Assembly: GCF_030123405.1 (NCBI RefSeq)
Contig: NZ_CP126110.1
Location: forward strand, 2,914,001-2,978,000
Source: Neobacillus sp. WH10
GTDB lineage: Bacteria > Bacillota > Bacilli > Bacillales > Cytobacillaceae
Direction: 5' to 3'
DNA length: 64,000 nucleotides
Shown here: in pieces, positions 51,728 through 61,474 of the stretch
Layout of the letters: the number at the start of each line of letters is the position of its first letter
Position numbering within the stretch: position 1 is the first letter of the stretch
The notes under the pieces: model-generated
Database searches by the model: none
Seen by the model: only the letters and a program-made list of their open reading frames with translations
What the model was told of the DNA's origin: nothing
Made by a program: the position numbers and the translations under genes

Positions 51728-54700
51728 TTGCCAAGTATTCAGGATAACATATACCCCAGGTTTAAGAGTAATCTGACGGAGAAAGACTTGGAATAAGTGT
51801 ACACCCCAACAGTGAGTGAAATTGAATGGGCCGAGGTTAAGTCTAAAGGAACCTTGCAGCAATTAGCATTACTAGTTTTAACTAAAACCGTACAGAAGAT
51901 TGGGTTTTTTATGCGTATTGTCCATGTTCCAGAAGTGATTGTCATACATATTGCGAAAAAGGCACTCTTGCCTTTACCTACTAAAGAAGATTGGAAAACG
52001 TATAGTGAAAAGAGAACTGCCAAACGCCACTTCCGTTTTGTTAGGGATTATCTTCAGCTTCGGCCATTTGAATATGAGGCACATCAAATTGTAACCGATA
52101 CAATGAGTAAACTAGCATTTAGCAAAGATGATCCGGCTGAATTAGTCAATGCTGCGATTGAAGAGTTAATCCGTCAACGATACGAATTACCTGTATTTAA
52201 TACGTTAAAGGATGCAGCAAATGACGTTCGAAATAAATCCTATCGTGCCATCTATCATCAGATAGACGAAGCACTAAATGTTGAACAAAAAAAGAACATT
52301 GAACAACTTTTTCAGATACCTGAAGGTGATACCTACAGACCGTGGAATGAACTCAAAGAGGACGCAAAAAGAGCCACTTTATCACACCTCAATGCTCTAA
52401 TATTACGCAGGAAATGGTTAGTAAACCAGCACATACCAATCGATTTGCTTCAAGACGCTCCTTACATCAAGGTGAAGCAAATGGCAGCCGAAGCTAAAAC
52501 GCTGGGTGCCTCTCGTATGATGGAAATGGAGCCTAAAAAAAGATATGCGCTTGCGCTTTCCTTTGTATCCATGCAATTGTCAAAAATATTAGATGATATT
52601 GGAGAAATGCTAATTAAAAGAATGATGAGTATCCATAAAAAAAGCCGTCAACGTTTAAAAGATCATAAAAAAAAAACACAAAAACGTACGGATTCGTTCA
52701 TATCAACCCTCCATGAATTACTGCTTGCTTATCAAACAGAAGGCAACTCTGAAGAAATAATTCAAGCGATGCAAAAGGTACTCCAAGAGCAGGAAGCGCA
52801 AGTGTTGCAAGATTGCGAAAACCATTTAGCTTTTAGTGGAGACAACTACTATGTATTCCTATGGCAATTCTATAAAAGTCACCGTGCTACATTGTTTAAA
52901 ATACTTAATTCCATTCCACTTCGTTCAACAACACAAGATAAAGCATTGGAAGAGGCGATTTCTTTTCTCCTCACTCATTAATATACGAAAAAGGAATACA
53001 TACCAATTGTTCATATCGTAAAGAATGGAAAGTTGCGAAAGGATTGGGATATAACACCTTTATTAGACTTGTCTTGGATTCCTGATTCCTGGTAGCGATG
53101 GCTTAGTCCTAAAAAGAAGAAGGAAATAATGCCCGATGAAATCAATCGCCGTCACTTTGAAGTATGTGTCTTGTCGCAGATTATGTTAGAGCTTAAAGCA
53201 GGCGATTTATATATAGAAGGAAGTGAAAAATACGCAGATTACAGAAAGCAGCTCATTACATGGGAGGATTATGAGATGAATTTAGCTGAATTTTGCAAGC
53301 ATGTAAATTTACCTGTTTCCGGAACCGATTTCGTTAGAAAGACACAGCAAGATTTTAAACACGTCACAAGTCAAACGGATCAATCTTTTCCTCGTAATGA
53401 ACAGGTACGGATAGAAAATGGTGAAGTGGTGATTGGAAAGTTAAAGAAGAAAAAGGTCCCCCCTGATTTAAAGAAGTTTGAAGGATATATAGCTGATAAC
53501 TTGGAACCGATCAATGTACTGGATATGCTCGCTGATACTGAATACTGGTTAAATTGGACTCGTTTTTTTGGCCCCATTTCGAGACATGAAGCGAAATTAG
53601 ACAATGCCGTTGAACGGTACATTACGAATGCCTTTTGCTATGGATGTAATTTAGGACCGACACAAACGGCTCGATCAATAGGGAGCCTGGACAGAAAACA
53701 AATAGCATGGATTAATCAGCGTCATTTTACGGTTGAAAACTTAGATAAAGCGATACAATATATCTTTAATGCCTATAATCAATTTGATCTTCCAAAATAT
53801 TGGGGCGATGGAAAAAGAGCTTCAGCCGACGGAACCAAATGGGACTTATATGAACAAAATCTATTATCCGAAAACCATATTCGTTATGGAGGATATGGTG
53901 GGATTGGCTATTATCATGTTTCCGATACCTATATAGCTTTGTTCAGCAATTTTATTCCTTGTGCGGTATGGGAAGGGATTCATATTTTAGACATTTTAAT
54001 GAACTATAAGGCCGACATCCAACCTGAAATTTTCCATTCGGATACACAAGGACAGAGTACGACAGTCTTTGGGCTTTCTTCTTTGCTAGGTATTCAGCTG
54101 ATGCCCAGGATTCGTAATTGGAAAGATTTAAAATTATTTCGTCCTTGTAAAGAAGAGGTGTACGAGCATATAGATGAACTTTTTTCAGGAGAAATCGATT
54201 GGGATCTCATTGAGACCCATTATCCGGATATGATTAGAGTAGCTATGTCGATTCAGTCAGGTAAAATTACTCCATCTACTATTCTCAATAAACTAGGGAC
54301 ATACAGTAAAAAGAATAAGCTATATCAGGCGTTTCGTAAGCTTGGAAGAGTGATACGAACAATGTTTTTATTAACATATATGGCTGACGAGGAACTTAGA
54401 GGAACGATTCAAGCAGCGACCAATAAAAGTGAAGCCTTTAATGGGTTTACCAAGTGGCTATTCTTTGGCGGTGATGGAATTATCGCAGAAAATGATCGGG
54501 AAAAGCAGCGTAAAATCATTAAATACAACCACTTAGTGGCCAATTGCCTTATCTTCTACAATGTGTTCTCTTTATCTCGTATTCTTCAAGGCTACATGCA
54601 GGACGGAAACAATTATAATGAAGGGCTGATTTCCTATTTAAGCCCCTATGTTACAGCTCATATCAATCGGTTTGGTAAATACCTTATTGATCTGAATCGT

Positions 54701-54766
54701 ACACCGCCTAAGCTTCCGTTTGAGGTGCCTGTAGCAAGAGAAAAAAGTATGTTTTTAGCAAAGTGA
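51728..54766 (+). pseudogene. Tn3-family transposase with three in-frame stop codons
   Basis: One reading frame of 1,013 codons, the normal length of Tn3 transposases, runs from TTG 51728 (GAGAAGGG upstream) to TGA 54764-54766. It is interrupted only by TAA 51794, TAA 52979 and TAG 53093, with no frameshift. The N-terminal part matches the DUF4158-like DNA-binding region (RFKSNLTEKDLE, RHFRFVRDYLQLRPF). The C-terminal part has the catalytic DDE core (WGDGKRASADGTKWDLY, EIFHSDTQGQSTTVFGLS, and EAFNGFTKWLFFGG with ENDREKQRK). Inactive unless read through. Confidence 0.85.
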
Positions 54767-54779
54767 AGGAGTGAACCTA

Positions 54780-54908
54780 ATGTTAGATATTGATAAAATC
54801 CGCTAGATGATTAACAGAAGCGATTCAAGATGGTGGGAAGAAGATTCGTGGGAGATTTACACGAAACTTAGTAATTCGGTAAAAGATATGAAATGGGCGG
54901 AGGCGTAA
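54780..54908 (+). pseudogene. Small ORF after transposase with in-frame amber
   Basis: GGAGTGAACCTA precedes ATG 54780. The frame reads MLDIDKIR, TAG at 54804-54806, then MINRSDSRWWEEDSWEIYTK and 14 more codons to TAA 54906-54908. It may be a small accessory gene of the transposon with a nonsense mutation. No family was recognised. Confidence 0.35.
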
Positions 54909-55001
54909 AAAAACCTCGACCCAATATTTCGTCCGCTGCCATTTCGATGGTTATGTGACCTTACCCAAAAGACTGTTACCTGTTTATTCTGGGTAAATTG
55001 A

Positions 55002-57230
55002 TTACTTAGACATTTGTTTCAATGTTTTCTTCTTCCAAAGTTCACCTGGCCAGAAAGCGAATCGCCCAAGAACGGCAGTAATTGCGGGCACAAGAAGTGG
55101 ACGAACAATAAATGTATCTAATAGCACTCCCACTGCTGTAACAATACCAAATTGCACTAGAACTTGAATTGGTAAAGTGGCTAACACAGCAAATGTTCCT
55201 GCTAAGATTAGACCTGCCGATGTAATAACACTTCCTGTTTGGACCACTCCGCCCGCGACAGAATCAAGATGATTTTTGGTCCGTTTATTCTTCCATATTT
55301 CCGACACCATAAAAATATTGTAATCTTCACCCAATGCAACAAGGAATACAAAGGCATATAAGGGAATTGCTCCTGAAATAGCAGATGCTCCCAAACCAAA
55401 GTGAAGGATTAGCCAGCCCGCACCCAGTGCAGAAAAGAAGGATAAAACCACAGTTAAAATCAAATAAATCATGGCAATGATTGAGCGTAAGTATAACAGT
55501 AACAATAAAGAGATAATACAAATCATAACAGGGATAATAACAGATTCATCCCGTTCTGTGGTAATTTTTGTATCATATAATGCAACAGTCTCACCGCCAA
55601 TCCAAAAATGATTTTCGGTATCATGGATATCTGCGTTTGCTAGCATTTTCTTTAGATTACTTCTTAGCTCCGGAATCCGGCTCAGCGCTTCACTGGAAAA
55701 CGGATTCTCGGCCAAAGACACTTCGTACATTTGTAATTGATGATTATATTTTCCTTCCATCGGCTTGGTTACATCCGCTACAAAAGAAAGTTGTTCCAAT
55801 TTCTCTTTTAAAGGTATGTCTTTTCCCGTTGTATCAACAACAATTTGTACGGGTGCCAATTCACCGGGAGAAAAATGATCAGAGATTAAATCAAATCCTT
55901 CCCGTGAAGGCATATCTTTAGGAAAAGACTCCAATAAATCGTACGTATATTGAATACGTGGGACAACGGAAGCCAATCCTCCCAGTAGTATAAGTGTTGT
56001 AATAATAACAGTCCACGGTCGTCTGGTCACTAGTCGGCCAAGCTTCTTACTAAAGAATCCTTGCGATATTCTTAGTTTTATCGATTTCCCTTTCTTTTTT
56101 GCTAGCTCTTCTGTCATTTCCTCCGTTCTTGGAATAAACGGGAAAAATGCCACTCTTCCAAAAATAGCAAGCAAAGCTGGAAGAAGTGTTAGGGCTGCAA
56201 TCCCCATCAGGAGAACCGCTAGACTAAATGGAACAGCAAACCGGTGAAAAGAACCGAAATGAGCAAGCAATAATGTTCCTAACCCTATCACGACAGTAAG
56301 AGCACTCATTGAAATGGCCCCACCTGATTCTTTAATCGCCAGTTGTAAGGACTTAAACTTATTTTCCTCATGAAGCAAAAATTCGCGATATCGAGAGATG
56401 AGGAATAAACAGTAATCCGTTCCCGCCCCGAATAATAAGACGGTCATAATGGAAACACCTTGGGCATCCGCTATAATCCACCCATGATCAGCCAAAAAGC
56501 CAAGAGTTGGACTGATAATCCCGTAAGCAAATCCCACGACAATCAAAGGTAAAATTGCCATTAGGGGTGATCGATAAAGAAGAATTAATAGGACTAAAAC
56601 CAGAAGTACAGTTGCAACCAATAATTTAACATCTGCTTGACTGAATAATCTAACAGCGTCTGTTTGAATCCCTACAGGTCCAGATAAACGAACATGTAAA
56701 CCGGAATCTGATACTTTACGATTAAATGGATCTTCTTCCATCGTGCTATTAACGACTTTTTTTAGTTCATCCATATTGTTTTGGAGAATTTCTATTCCGG
56801 CATTTTTATCGAAAAATACTGGAGTGATCAGTGTGGTACCATCCTTTGACACGCTTTGCGTAAGTGCCTGTTGGGGAATCGTATCAAAAGGTGGTAAAGT
56901 CGATTGTTTTGATAACGGCTTTTCTTTTAGATGCATATAGACACCTTGGATTGCTGTAAAATCCTGATGATTTAGCTTGTTATCATTGTGCCATACTATC
57001 AGGACGGGGTTGCCGGCATCGTTTGGAAATTCCTTTTTGATTAGTTTCTCAGCTTGCTGTGACATTGCTAAATCGGGAATATCTGCTGCCGAATCATCCT
57101 CGACTGTGTTAATGGCTGGCCAGGTGAAAGATAACACCACCGTTAGAAGGACCCATATGGCAAGAGTAATCCAGCGAGTCTTTGGACCTCCAACAATTGA
57201 TCCCCATGAATGTAAAGGACCTTTTTTCAT
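55002..57230 (-). CDS. MMPL-family (RND superfamily) exporter, YdfJ-like
   Basis: This 742-aa membrane protein has the duplicated RND layout: helix 1, an extracellular domain (about 40-200), helices 2-6, a second domain (about 440-550) and helices 8-12. The proton-relay motifs are GAGTDYCLFLISRY in the first half and ALGEDYNIFMVSEI in the second. MMPL proteins export lipids, surfactins or drugs. AGGTGGG precedes the ATG. It is divergent from a TetR regulator gene that probably controls it. Confidence 0.9.
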   Translation of the reverse strand: MKKGPLHSWGSIVGGPKTRWITLAIWVLLTVVLSFTWPAINTVEDDSAADIPDLAMSQQAEKLIKKEFPNDAGNPVLIVWHNDNKLNHQDFTAIQGVYMHLKEKPLSKQSTLPPFDTIPQQALTQSVSKDGTTLITPVFFDKNAGIEILQNNMDELKKVVNSTMEEDPFNRKVSDSGLHVRLSGPVGIQTDAVRLFSQADVKLLVATVLLVLVLLILLYRSPLMAILPLIVVGFAYGIISPTLGFLADHGWIIADAQGVSIMTVLLFGAGTDYCLFLISRYREFLLHEENKFKSLQLAIKESGGAISMSALTVVIGLGTLLLAHFGSFHRFAVPFSLAVLLMGIAALTLLPALLAIFGRVAFFPFIPRTEEMTEELAKKKGKSIKLRISQGFFSKKLGRLVTRRPWTVIITTLILLGGLASVVPRIQYTYDLLESFPKDMPSREGFDLISDHFSPGELAPVQIVVDTTGKDIPLKEKLEQLSFVADVTKPMEGKYNHQLQMYEVSLAENPFSSEALSRIPELRSNLKKMLANADIHDTENHFWIGGETVALYDTKITTERDESVIIPVMICIISLLLLLYLRSIIAMIYLILTVVLSFFSALGAGWLILHFGLGASAISGAIPLYAFVFLVALGEDYNIFMVSEIWKNKRTKNHLDSVAGGVVQTGSVITSAGLILAGTFAVLATLPIQVLVQFGIVTAVGVLLDTFIVRPLLVPAITAVLGRFAFWPGELWKKKTLKQMSK

Positions 57231-57252
57231 ATCAACCCACCTTTAGCTTTAT

Positions 57253-57266
57253 TTAATTATAATTAA
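57253..57266. promoter_or_regulatory. Possible TetR operator
   Basis: Perfect AT-only palindrome TTAATTATAATTAA lies in the 120-nt space between the divergent MMPL and TetR genes. Location favours an operator, but AT richness makes chance symmetry likely. Confidence 0.3.
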
Positions 57267-57354
57267 TTATATATACTGGTAGGTTAATTACTCAAGTGCA
57301 ATTTTAAAATATGTTATAATATTTTTTGATATTAGGTAGTTAGGAGAGAATGAC

Positions 57355-57972
57355 ATGCAACGGGAAATTCGACCACTTGGGAGACCACGTCAAGATCATC
57401 AGAATAAGCCTACAAAAACTGTAATTTTAGACGTAGCTACTCAACTGTTTCTGGATAAAGGCTATCAAGTAGTTTCCATGGACGATGTTGCAAAAGAATG
57501 TGGTGTAACAAAGGCAACCGTATATTATTATTACAAAACGAAAGCAGACCTTTTTACGGATGCAATGGTCCAAATGATGCTTCGAATTAAGAAGCGAATT
57601 TTTGACATTCTTTCTACAGACAAACCACTGAAAGACCGATTACTTGAATTTGCCAAGGCGCATTTAGAAGCAACTGTCGATATTGATATAAACGGATTTA
57701 TGAAAGAAGCAAAAACTTCCCTTTCGAATGAGCAATTACAGCAGATGAAAGAGGCAGAAGATAAAATGTATGAAGTACTAGAGCTCGCATTAACAGCTGC
57801 GATGGAAAAAGGTGAAGTTCCGCAAGGACATCCGCAATTAGGTGCTCATGCTTTTGTATCTTTGCTAACAATAGGAAATTATAGGGATGCTGGCCAAAAA
57901 CCTATCTTTCCATCAATAGATGAAATGACAGAACAAATTGTTGATTTTTATTGGAATGGACTAGGAAATTAA
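57355..57972 (+). CDS. TetR/AcrR-family regulator of MMPL exporter
   Basis: This 205-aa regulator has the HTH ATQLFLDKGYQVVSMDDVAKECGVTKATVYYYYKTKADLF (about residues 28-66) and an all-helical C-terminal domain. AGGAGAG precedes the ATG. It is divergent from the MMPL exporter gene and, by the usual arrangement, represses it until a ligand is bound. The ligand is unknown. Confidence 0.88.
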   Translation: MQREIRPLGRPRQDHQNKPTKTVILDVATQLFLDKGYQVVSMDDVAKECGVTKATVYYYYKTKADLFTDAMVQMMLRIKKRIFDILSTDKPLKDRLLEFAKAHLEATVDIDINGFMKEAKTSLSNEQLQQMKEAEDKMYEVLELALTAAMEKGEVPQGHPQLGAHAFVSLLTIGNYRDAGQKPIFPSIDEMTEQIVDFYWNGLGN

Positions 57973-58055
57973 TTTTATTTAATCAAACATTAAGCCATGC
58001 AAATGCATGGCTCTTGAACATTTTTAAGGGTGATGCAGTTTTGAATGATTAGACC

Positions 58056-58349
58056 CTAATCGTCCTTTAATTTTGATAAATCATTTTCCTCACTAAATTC
58101 AGTGGAATAATTAAGGTTTCTTGGACTTTGTCGATTTACGTTCTGCACAGTTTCTCTCATTGGTGCAAACAAAAGTGATATACAAGCCAGTCCACTAATA
58201 CCAACAAGGCCAAAAATTACTCTTGACAAAAAGGCGCTTTGTCCACCAAATATTGCTCCAACTAAATCAAATCTAAAAAATCCAATAAGACCCCAGTTAA
58301 TAGCCCCAATTATAGTTAGAACTAAGGCGATTCGTTGAATGATTCCCAT
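58056..58349 (-). CDS. DUF378-family small membrane protein
   Basis: This 97-aa protein has two membrane helices, IALVLTIIGAINWGLIGFF and SRVIFGLVGISGLACISLLF, which is the DUF378 pattern with the INWGL motif. A charged tail follows. AAGGAGG lies 9 nt before the ATG. The family has no known function and is common in Bacillus spores and stress regulons. Confidence 0.82.
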   Translation of the reverse strand: MGIIQRIALVLTIIGAINWGLIGFFRFDLVGAIFGGQSAFLSRVIFGLVGISGLACISLLFAPMRETVQNVNRQSPRNLNYSTEFSEENDLSKLKDD

Positions 58350-58398
58350 CGATAAGACACCTCCTTTACTTTCTATGTGAATTCTAAATAAAGGTTTT

Positions 58399-58425
58399 AA
58401 GGGAAGGACAATCGCCCTTCCCTTA
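58399..58425 (-). terminator. Terminator of 58-aa membrane protein gene
   Basis: AAGGGAAGG and CCTTCCCTT arms lie 8 nt after the stop. Confidence 0.7.
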
Positions 58426-58432
58426 CGAATCT

Positions 58433-58609
58433 TTAGCGTCGGTGCTCGACTAAATCGATTGCCCCTAATACAACATGGGCTAAACCGAAACCAATAATCG
58501 AACCCGTGATCAACGGTTTCATGTTTCTATTGCTCCGTAATGCCACTCCTGTGGTTGTTACAGCTGTTCCAAGTACTGTTGGGATTAATCCCTCTCGTAC
58601 ATTAACCAT
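58433..58609 (-). CDS. Small 58-aa membrane protein
   Basis: This gene starts at ATG 58609, with GGGAGGAGTG upstream. It encodes MVNVREGLIPTVLGTAVTTT, a short basic loop (LRSNRNMK) and a second hydrophobic stretch (LITGSIIGFGLAHVVLGAI), then DLVEHRR. The two-helix hairpin with a tight terminator and ideal ribosome site is clearly a real gene. It resembles short conserved Bacillus membrane proteins, but no named family was recognised. Confidence 0.65.
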   Translation of the reverse strand: MVNVREGLIPTVLGTAVTTTGVALRSNRNMKPLITGSIIGFGLAHVVLGAIDLVEHRR

Positions 58610-58757
58610 AAAAACACTCCTCCCGTAAGTAGCTAAGACTCAATTTTATCTTTTGTAACAAAAGCCCACTTAATACAAAGCGATGGAAGTGTGTTAAAAA
58701 ATTCAAAGTGTTTTTCGAACAAGATCATTAATTTTCTAAATGAAATTAGGAGCACAT

Positions 58758-59045
58758 TCATGCCTCATCTATGGTTATTATTATCAATCGATAAATGATA
58801 TAAATACCTAAATAACCACCGGTTAATAAGAAAAATGGATTTAGGAAAATGGAATGGATATTTGTCATAAACACAGTATTATCTTTAATAATTTCATAAA
58901 CCGACACAGAAGCAATCTCTCCAAATATAATTGCTGATACAACGGCACCTAGATTAAAAATAATACTGAATTTTATTCGGAGTTTCTGTAAAAAGAACAT
59001 AATTACAGGAAGAACAATGCTAGTTAGAACTAAGAAAATCTTCAT
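58758..59045 (-). CDS. Small three-helix membrane protein
   Basis: This 95-aa protein has hydrophobic segments at about residues 3-20, 28-48 and 67-88, with a basic loop (QKLRIKF). GAGGTGATTTT precedes the ATG. There is no recognisable family. It is divergent from the interrupted HXXEE gene. Confidence 0.6.
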   Translation of the reverse strand: MKIFLVLTSIVLPVIMFFLQKLRIKFSIIFNLGAVVSAIIFGEIASVSVYEIIKDNTVFMTNIHSIFLNPFFLLTGGYLGIYIIYRLIIITIDEA

Positions 59046-59147
59046 AAAATCACCTCATATAGTCAGTATCCTAATTCTTAAATTCGTTCCATGGCATAAA
59101 AATATATTAATTAGACATGCTTAGGTATCCCCATGAGGAGGCTAATG

Positions 59148-59695
59148 ATGCTAGAGACAATGCATAAACTTTTTAATATTGAAACAATTATTTGGTTGTT
59201 CCCTGTCACTTTTATGTTTCATGGCTTAGAGGAGATCATAACTGTTGAGAGTTTTATGACAAAGTACAAAAATAAGGTTCGGGAAGCTTTCCTTGTCAAA
59301 CTTACGTTAACCATCAAAAAAAAGTTGGGTGCGAAATCCGTCCAACTTTCTATTAGTATTGCATGGATTTTTCTCTTTATATCATTTATCACATTTATGA
59401 CCGTCTGCCTGCTGCCAATCGGAGCAAACTTTCTTCTATTTACTGCTATATATTAAATGTATTTTTTATACAGTCATTTACGCATATTGGTCAAACAATC
59501 ATTTTTCGCAGTTATACGCCTGGTATCATAACAGCGTTATTCATTGTAATTCCCTATTCTCTTCTTACCTATTACCGCTTGTTTGAATTAGGCTTTATAG
59601 ACAGTCATTTACTATTCAAAAGTATTCCCCTAAGCATTTTAATGGTACCAATTTTTCTTATAGGAAATCTTTTAGGACGAAAATTAATACGATAA
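59148..59695 (+). pseudogene. HXXEE-domain membrane protein gene, frameshifted
   Basis: ATG 59148 follows AGGAGG. The first frame contains FPVTFMFHGLEEIIT, the HxxEE motif, and stops at TAA after LLFTAIY (59454-59456). Another frame continues with ILNVFFIQSFTHIGQTIIF and further helices to 59695. Removing two bases from the TATATA run near 59445-59452 joins the frames as TAILNVFF. The whole would be about 180 residues with five to six helices, like HXXEE proteins. Confidence 0.75.
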
Positions 59696-59726
59696 TCAAT
59701 TTATCCAATAAATATCAAAATCTTAG

Positions 59727-59764
59727 GGGGTACCGCCAATATTTGGGAAATACTTGTCTTAACA
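59727..59764. repeat. Solo Tn4430-like terminal inverted repeat
   Basis: GGGGTACCGCCAATATTTGG, followed by GAAAT, matches the remembered 38-bp end of Tn4430-type Tn3 transposons (GGGGTACCGCCA, ATTT, GGAAA) over its first 25 nt. No transposase of that type or second end is in the window. Confidence 0.5.
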
Positions 59765-59774
59765 TAAATTAATA

Positions 59775-60803
59775 TTAGGTGAAGTATTCCAATTTAGCAT
59801 TTGGAAAAAACTTTTCCATATAGGAATAAAGGTGACTTTTTATATCCTCTTCTTCCTTCTTTTGATAAATATATTTGCCTATGCCGTATTTTCCCCATTT
59901 ATATCTTCTTGCTGTCTCATCCAGTTCTAATTTAGTCAATGGGTAGTTCTTTTCAATCACTTTTTTTGCTGGTTTGGTAAACCTATGTTGAATAAATTCA
60001 AATGTGATATCGTCTCTTGCATCTTTCGGTAACTCTGCATCGAGACGCTCAAACAAATGATGGTACCCCTCCTCCCACCCCTCATGAAGATAGATAGGTG
60101 CCACGATGAACCCTAATGGGTAGCCAGCTCTTGCGACTTTTCCTGCTGCTTCAATCCGTTGCGCTAATGAAGAGGTTCCAGGCTCGAAATTTTTTATCAC
60201 ATAATCTGCATTTACACTAAAACGAAATCTTGTTTTTCCATTATGTTTAGCATCCAGTAAATGATCAACATAATGAAACTTTGTCACAAAACGCAGCTTG
60301 CCATACTCTGATTTCCCAAAATGCTCAATAGCTCGCTTTAACGTATGTGTAAGATGATCGAGTCCAACAATGTCAGATGTACAAGATGCTTCAAATCGTG
60401 TGATTTCCGGTGCTCGTTCTTCCATATACCGATCAGCAGCATCTAAAATATCTTCCACATTTACATATGTACGAATGTAAGGCTTTGACCCCATTGTCGT
60501 TTGCAAATAACAATAATGGCAATGACCCATACATCCTGTTGCAAAAGGAATTGCAAACTCTGCTGAAGGCTTAGATGTATCAAACTTAAGTGTTTTTCTT
60601 ACCCCAACCACTAATGTAGATTTTGCAATCCTATACCTTTTAAAATCAGTATCACCCGGTAGGTTTCTGACTTGGTTATGTGAAGTGGTGTAGCGTATTT
60701 CTACATCCATTTTTTCAAATTTGTCCTTCAATTTCTTACCAAGTGGATATTCCAATGCAGCTGGTTCAAAGTAAACCAGTTGTGGAGTAAATGGTTTATT
60801 CAT
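59775..60803 (-). CDS. splB: Spore photoproduct lyase SplB
   Basis: This 342-aa radical SAM enzyme has exactly the B. subtilis length. The [4Fe-4S] motif CMGHCHYC (about residues 91-98) is present, and the conserved hydrogen-donor Cys141 lies in ASCTSDIVG. It reverses the UV-induced spore photoproduct thymine dimer during germination using S-adenosylmethionine. It follows splA by 15 nt in the standard splAB operon. Expected expression is in the forespore under sigma-G. Confidence 0.96.
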   Translation of the reverse strand: MNKPFTPQLVYFEPAALEYPLGKKLKDKFEKMDVEIRYTTSHNQVRNLPGDTDFKRYRIAKSTLVVGVRKTLKFDTSKPSAEFAIPFATGCMGHCHYCYLQTTMGSKPYIRTYVNVEDILDAADRYMEERAPEITRFEASCTSDIVGLDHLTHTLKRAIEHFGKSEYGKLRFVTKFHYVDHLLDAKHNGKTRFRFSVNADYVIKNFEPGTSSLAQRIEAAGKVARAGYPLGFIVAPIYLHEGWEEGYHHLFERLDAELPKDARDDITFEFIQHRFTKPAKKVIEKNYPLTKLELDETARRYKWGKYGIGKYIYQKKEEEDIKSHLYSYMEKFFPNAKLEYFT

Positions 60804-60818
60804 GTGATAATCTCCATT

Positions 60819-61064
60819 CTATTCATATCCAAAATACTGTTCATAGGCCTGCAACGCATCAGCCTCACTTGCGTAAACAGCCATTTCATTTGTTAGAGGA
60901 TAATAGGTTTCATACAGAAATATTGCCAATTCACCAGGATTCTCCGGATTATTCACAACTGCCGCTTCTTGAACATTTGCAACGTCCTGTGTATGAGGAT
61001 TTCGATAAAAGACGTAGACAACATCTCCCGGATTATAGGAGGTATAGTCAAAATTTACTTCCAT
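60819..61064 (-). CDS. splA: Transcriptional regulator SplA
   Basis: This 81-aa protein contains GDVVYVFYRNPHTQDVANVQEAAVVNNP, GELAIFLYETYYPLTNE and a short acidic tail, matching B. subtilis SplA (79 aa), the TRAP-like negative regulator of splAB. ATG 61064 lies 9 nt after AAAGGATG; an ATG four codons earlier lies within that site. It is upstream of splB in the same operon. Confidence 0.9.
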   Translation of the reverse strand: MEVNFDYTSYNPGDVVYVFYRNPHTQDVANVQEAAVVNNPENPGELAIFLYETYYPLTNEMAVYASEADALQAYEQYFGYE

Positions 61065-61137
61065 TCCTTTCACCATCCTTTAAATGTCATATTTTTTATA
61101 ACGGAAAAAAACGCCGCGAAGGGCGCGAAATAATAAA

Positions 61138-61308
61138 TTATATTGAAGGCTTATCCTCTATATTTGTAAGCCTTTCGGTGTTTGTATCAGGTTGTCCGTA
61201 ACCGGTAACCTTCCCCGCATGATCCTCATGGTACTTCGATCCTGAACCTGGTTGATTACCGGATTGCCCTCTTTGTTTCTCGCCATTTGTACGTTGCTGG
61301 TTTGACAA
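61138..61308 (-). CDS. Small hydrophilic Gly/Asn/Gln-rich protein
   Basis: This 56-aa protein starts at TTG 61308, 8 nt after AAGGAGG. It reads NGEKQRGQSGNQPGSGSKYH, EDHAGKVTGYGQPDTNTE and a short acidic tail. It has no membrane helix or cysteine. A GC-rich hairpin with seven T residues at about 61108-61130 terminates it. Composition recalls small spore or desiccation proteins, but no family was recognised. It lies upstream of splA on the same strand. Confidence 0.6.
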   Translation of the reverse strand: MSNQQRTNGEKQRGQSGNQPGSGSKYHEDHAGKVTGYGQPDTNTERLTNIEDKPSI

Positions 61309-61474
61309 TATAAGCACCTCCTTGCTCATTAGGATTTGTTACATCCCTGAAGTTATTCGAAGCATTAAAAAGAGTGAAAAATAACATTTTCCAATTTCTC
61401 ATTGAAAGCTGGGTATTTTATTCTTCTTTTGGTAAAGAATAGTATCTGACCTTTTATACAGGAGTGAAGTAAAG

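Larger units (their letters stand above)
51590..54908 (+). mobile_element. Decayed Tn3-family transposon
   Basis: The left end is a GGGG-starting terminal repeat (GGGGTACGGAAACGATTCGC, 51590-51627). It is followed by a roughly 1,000-codon Tn3-type transposase frame and a small downstream ORF. No complementary right terminal repeat was found before the MMPL gene, so the right end is lost or unrecognisable. No resolvase or passenger gene is present. Confidence 0.75.

Noticed and set aside
20699..54806. Stop-codon reassignment as explanation for in-frame TAA/TAG
   Set aside because: Many clear genes here end at TAA or TAG (for example speG and nfrA at TAA), so these codons terminate normally; mutation is the simpler explanation.
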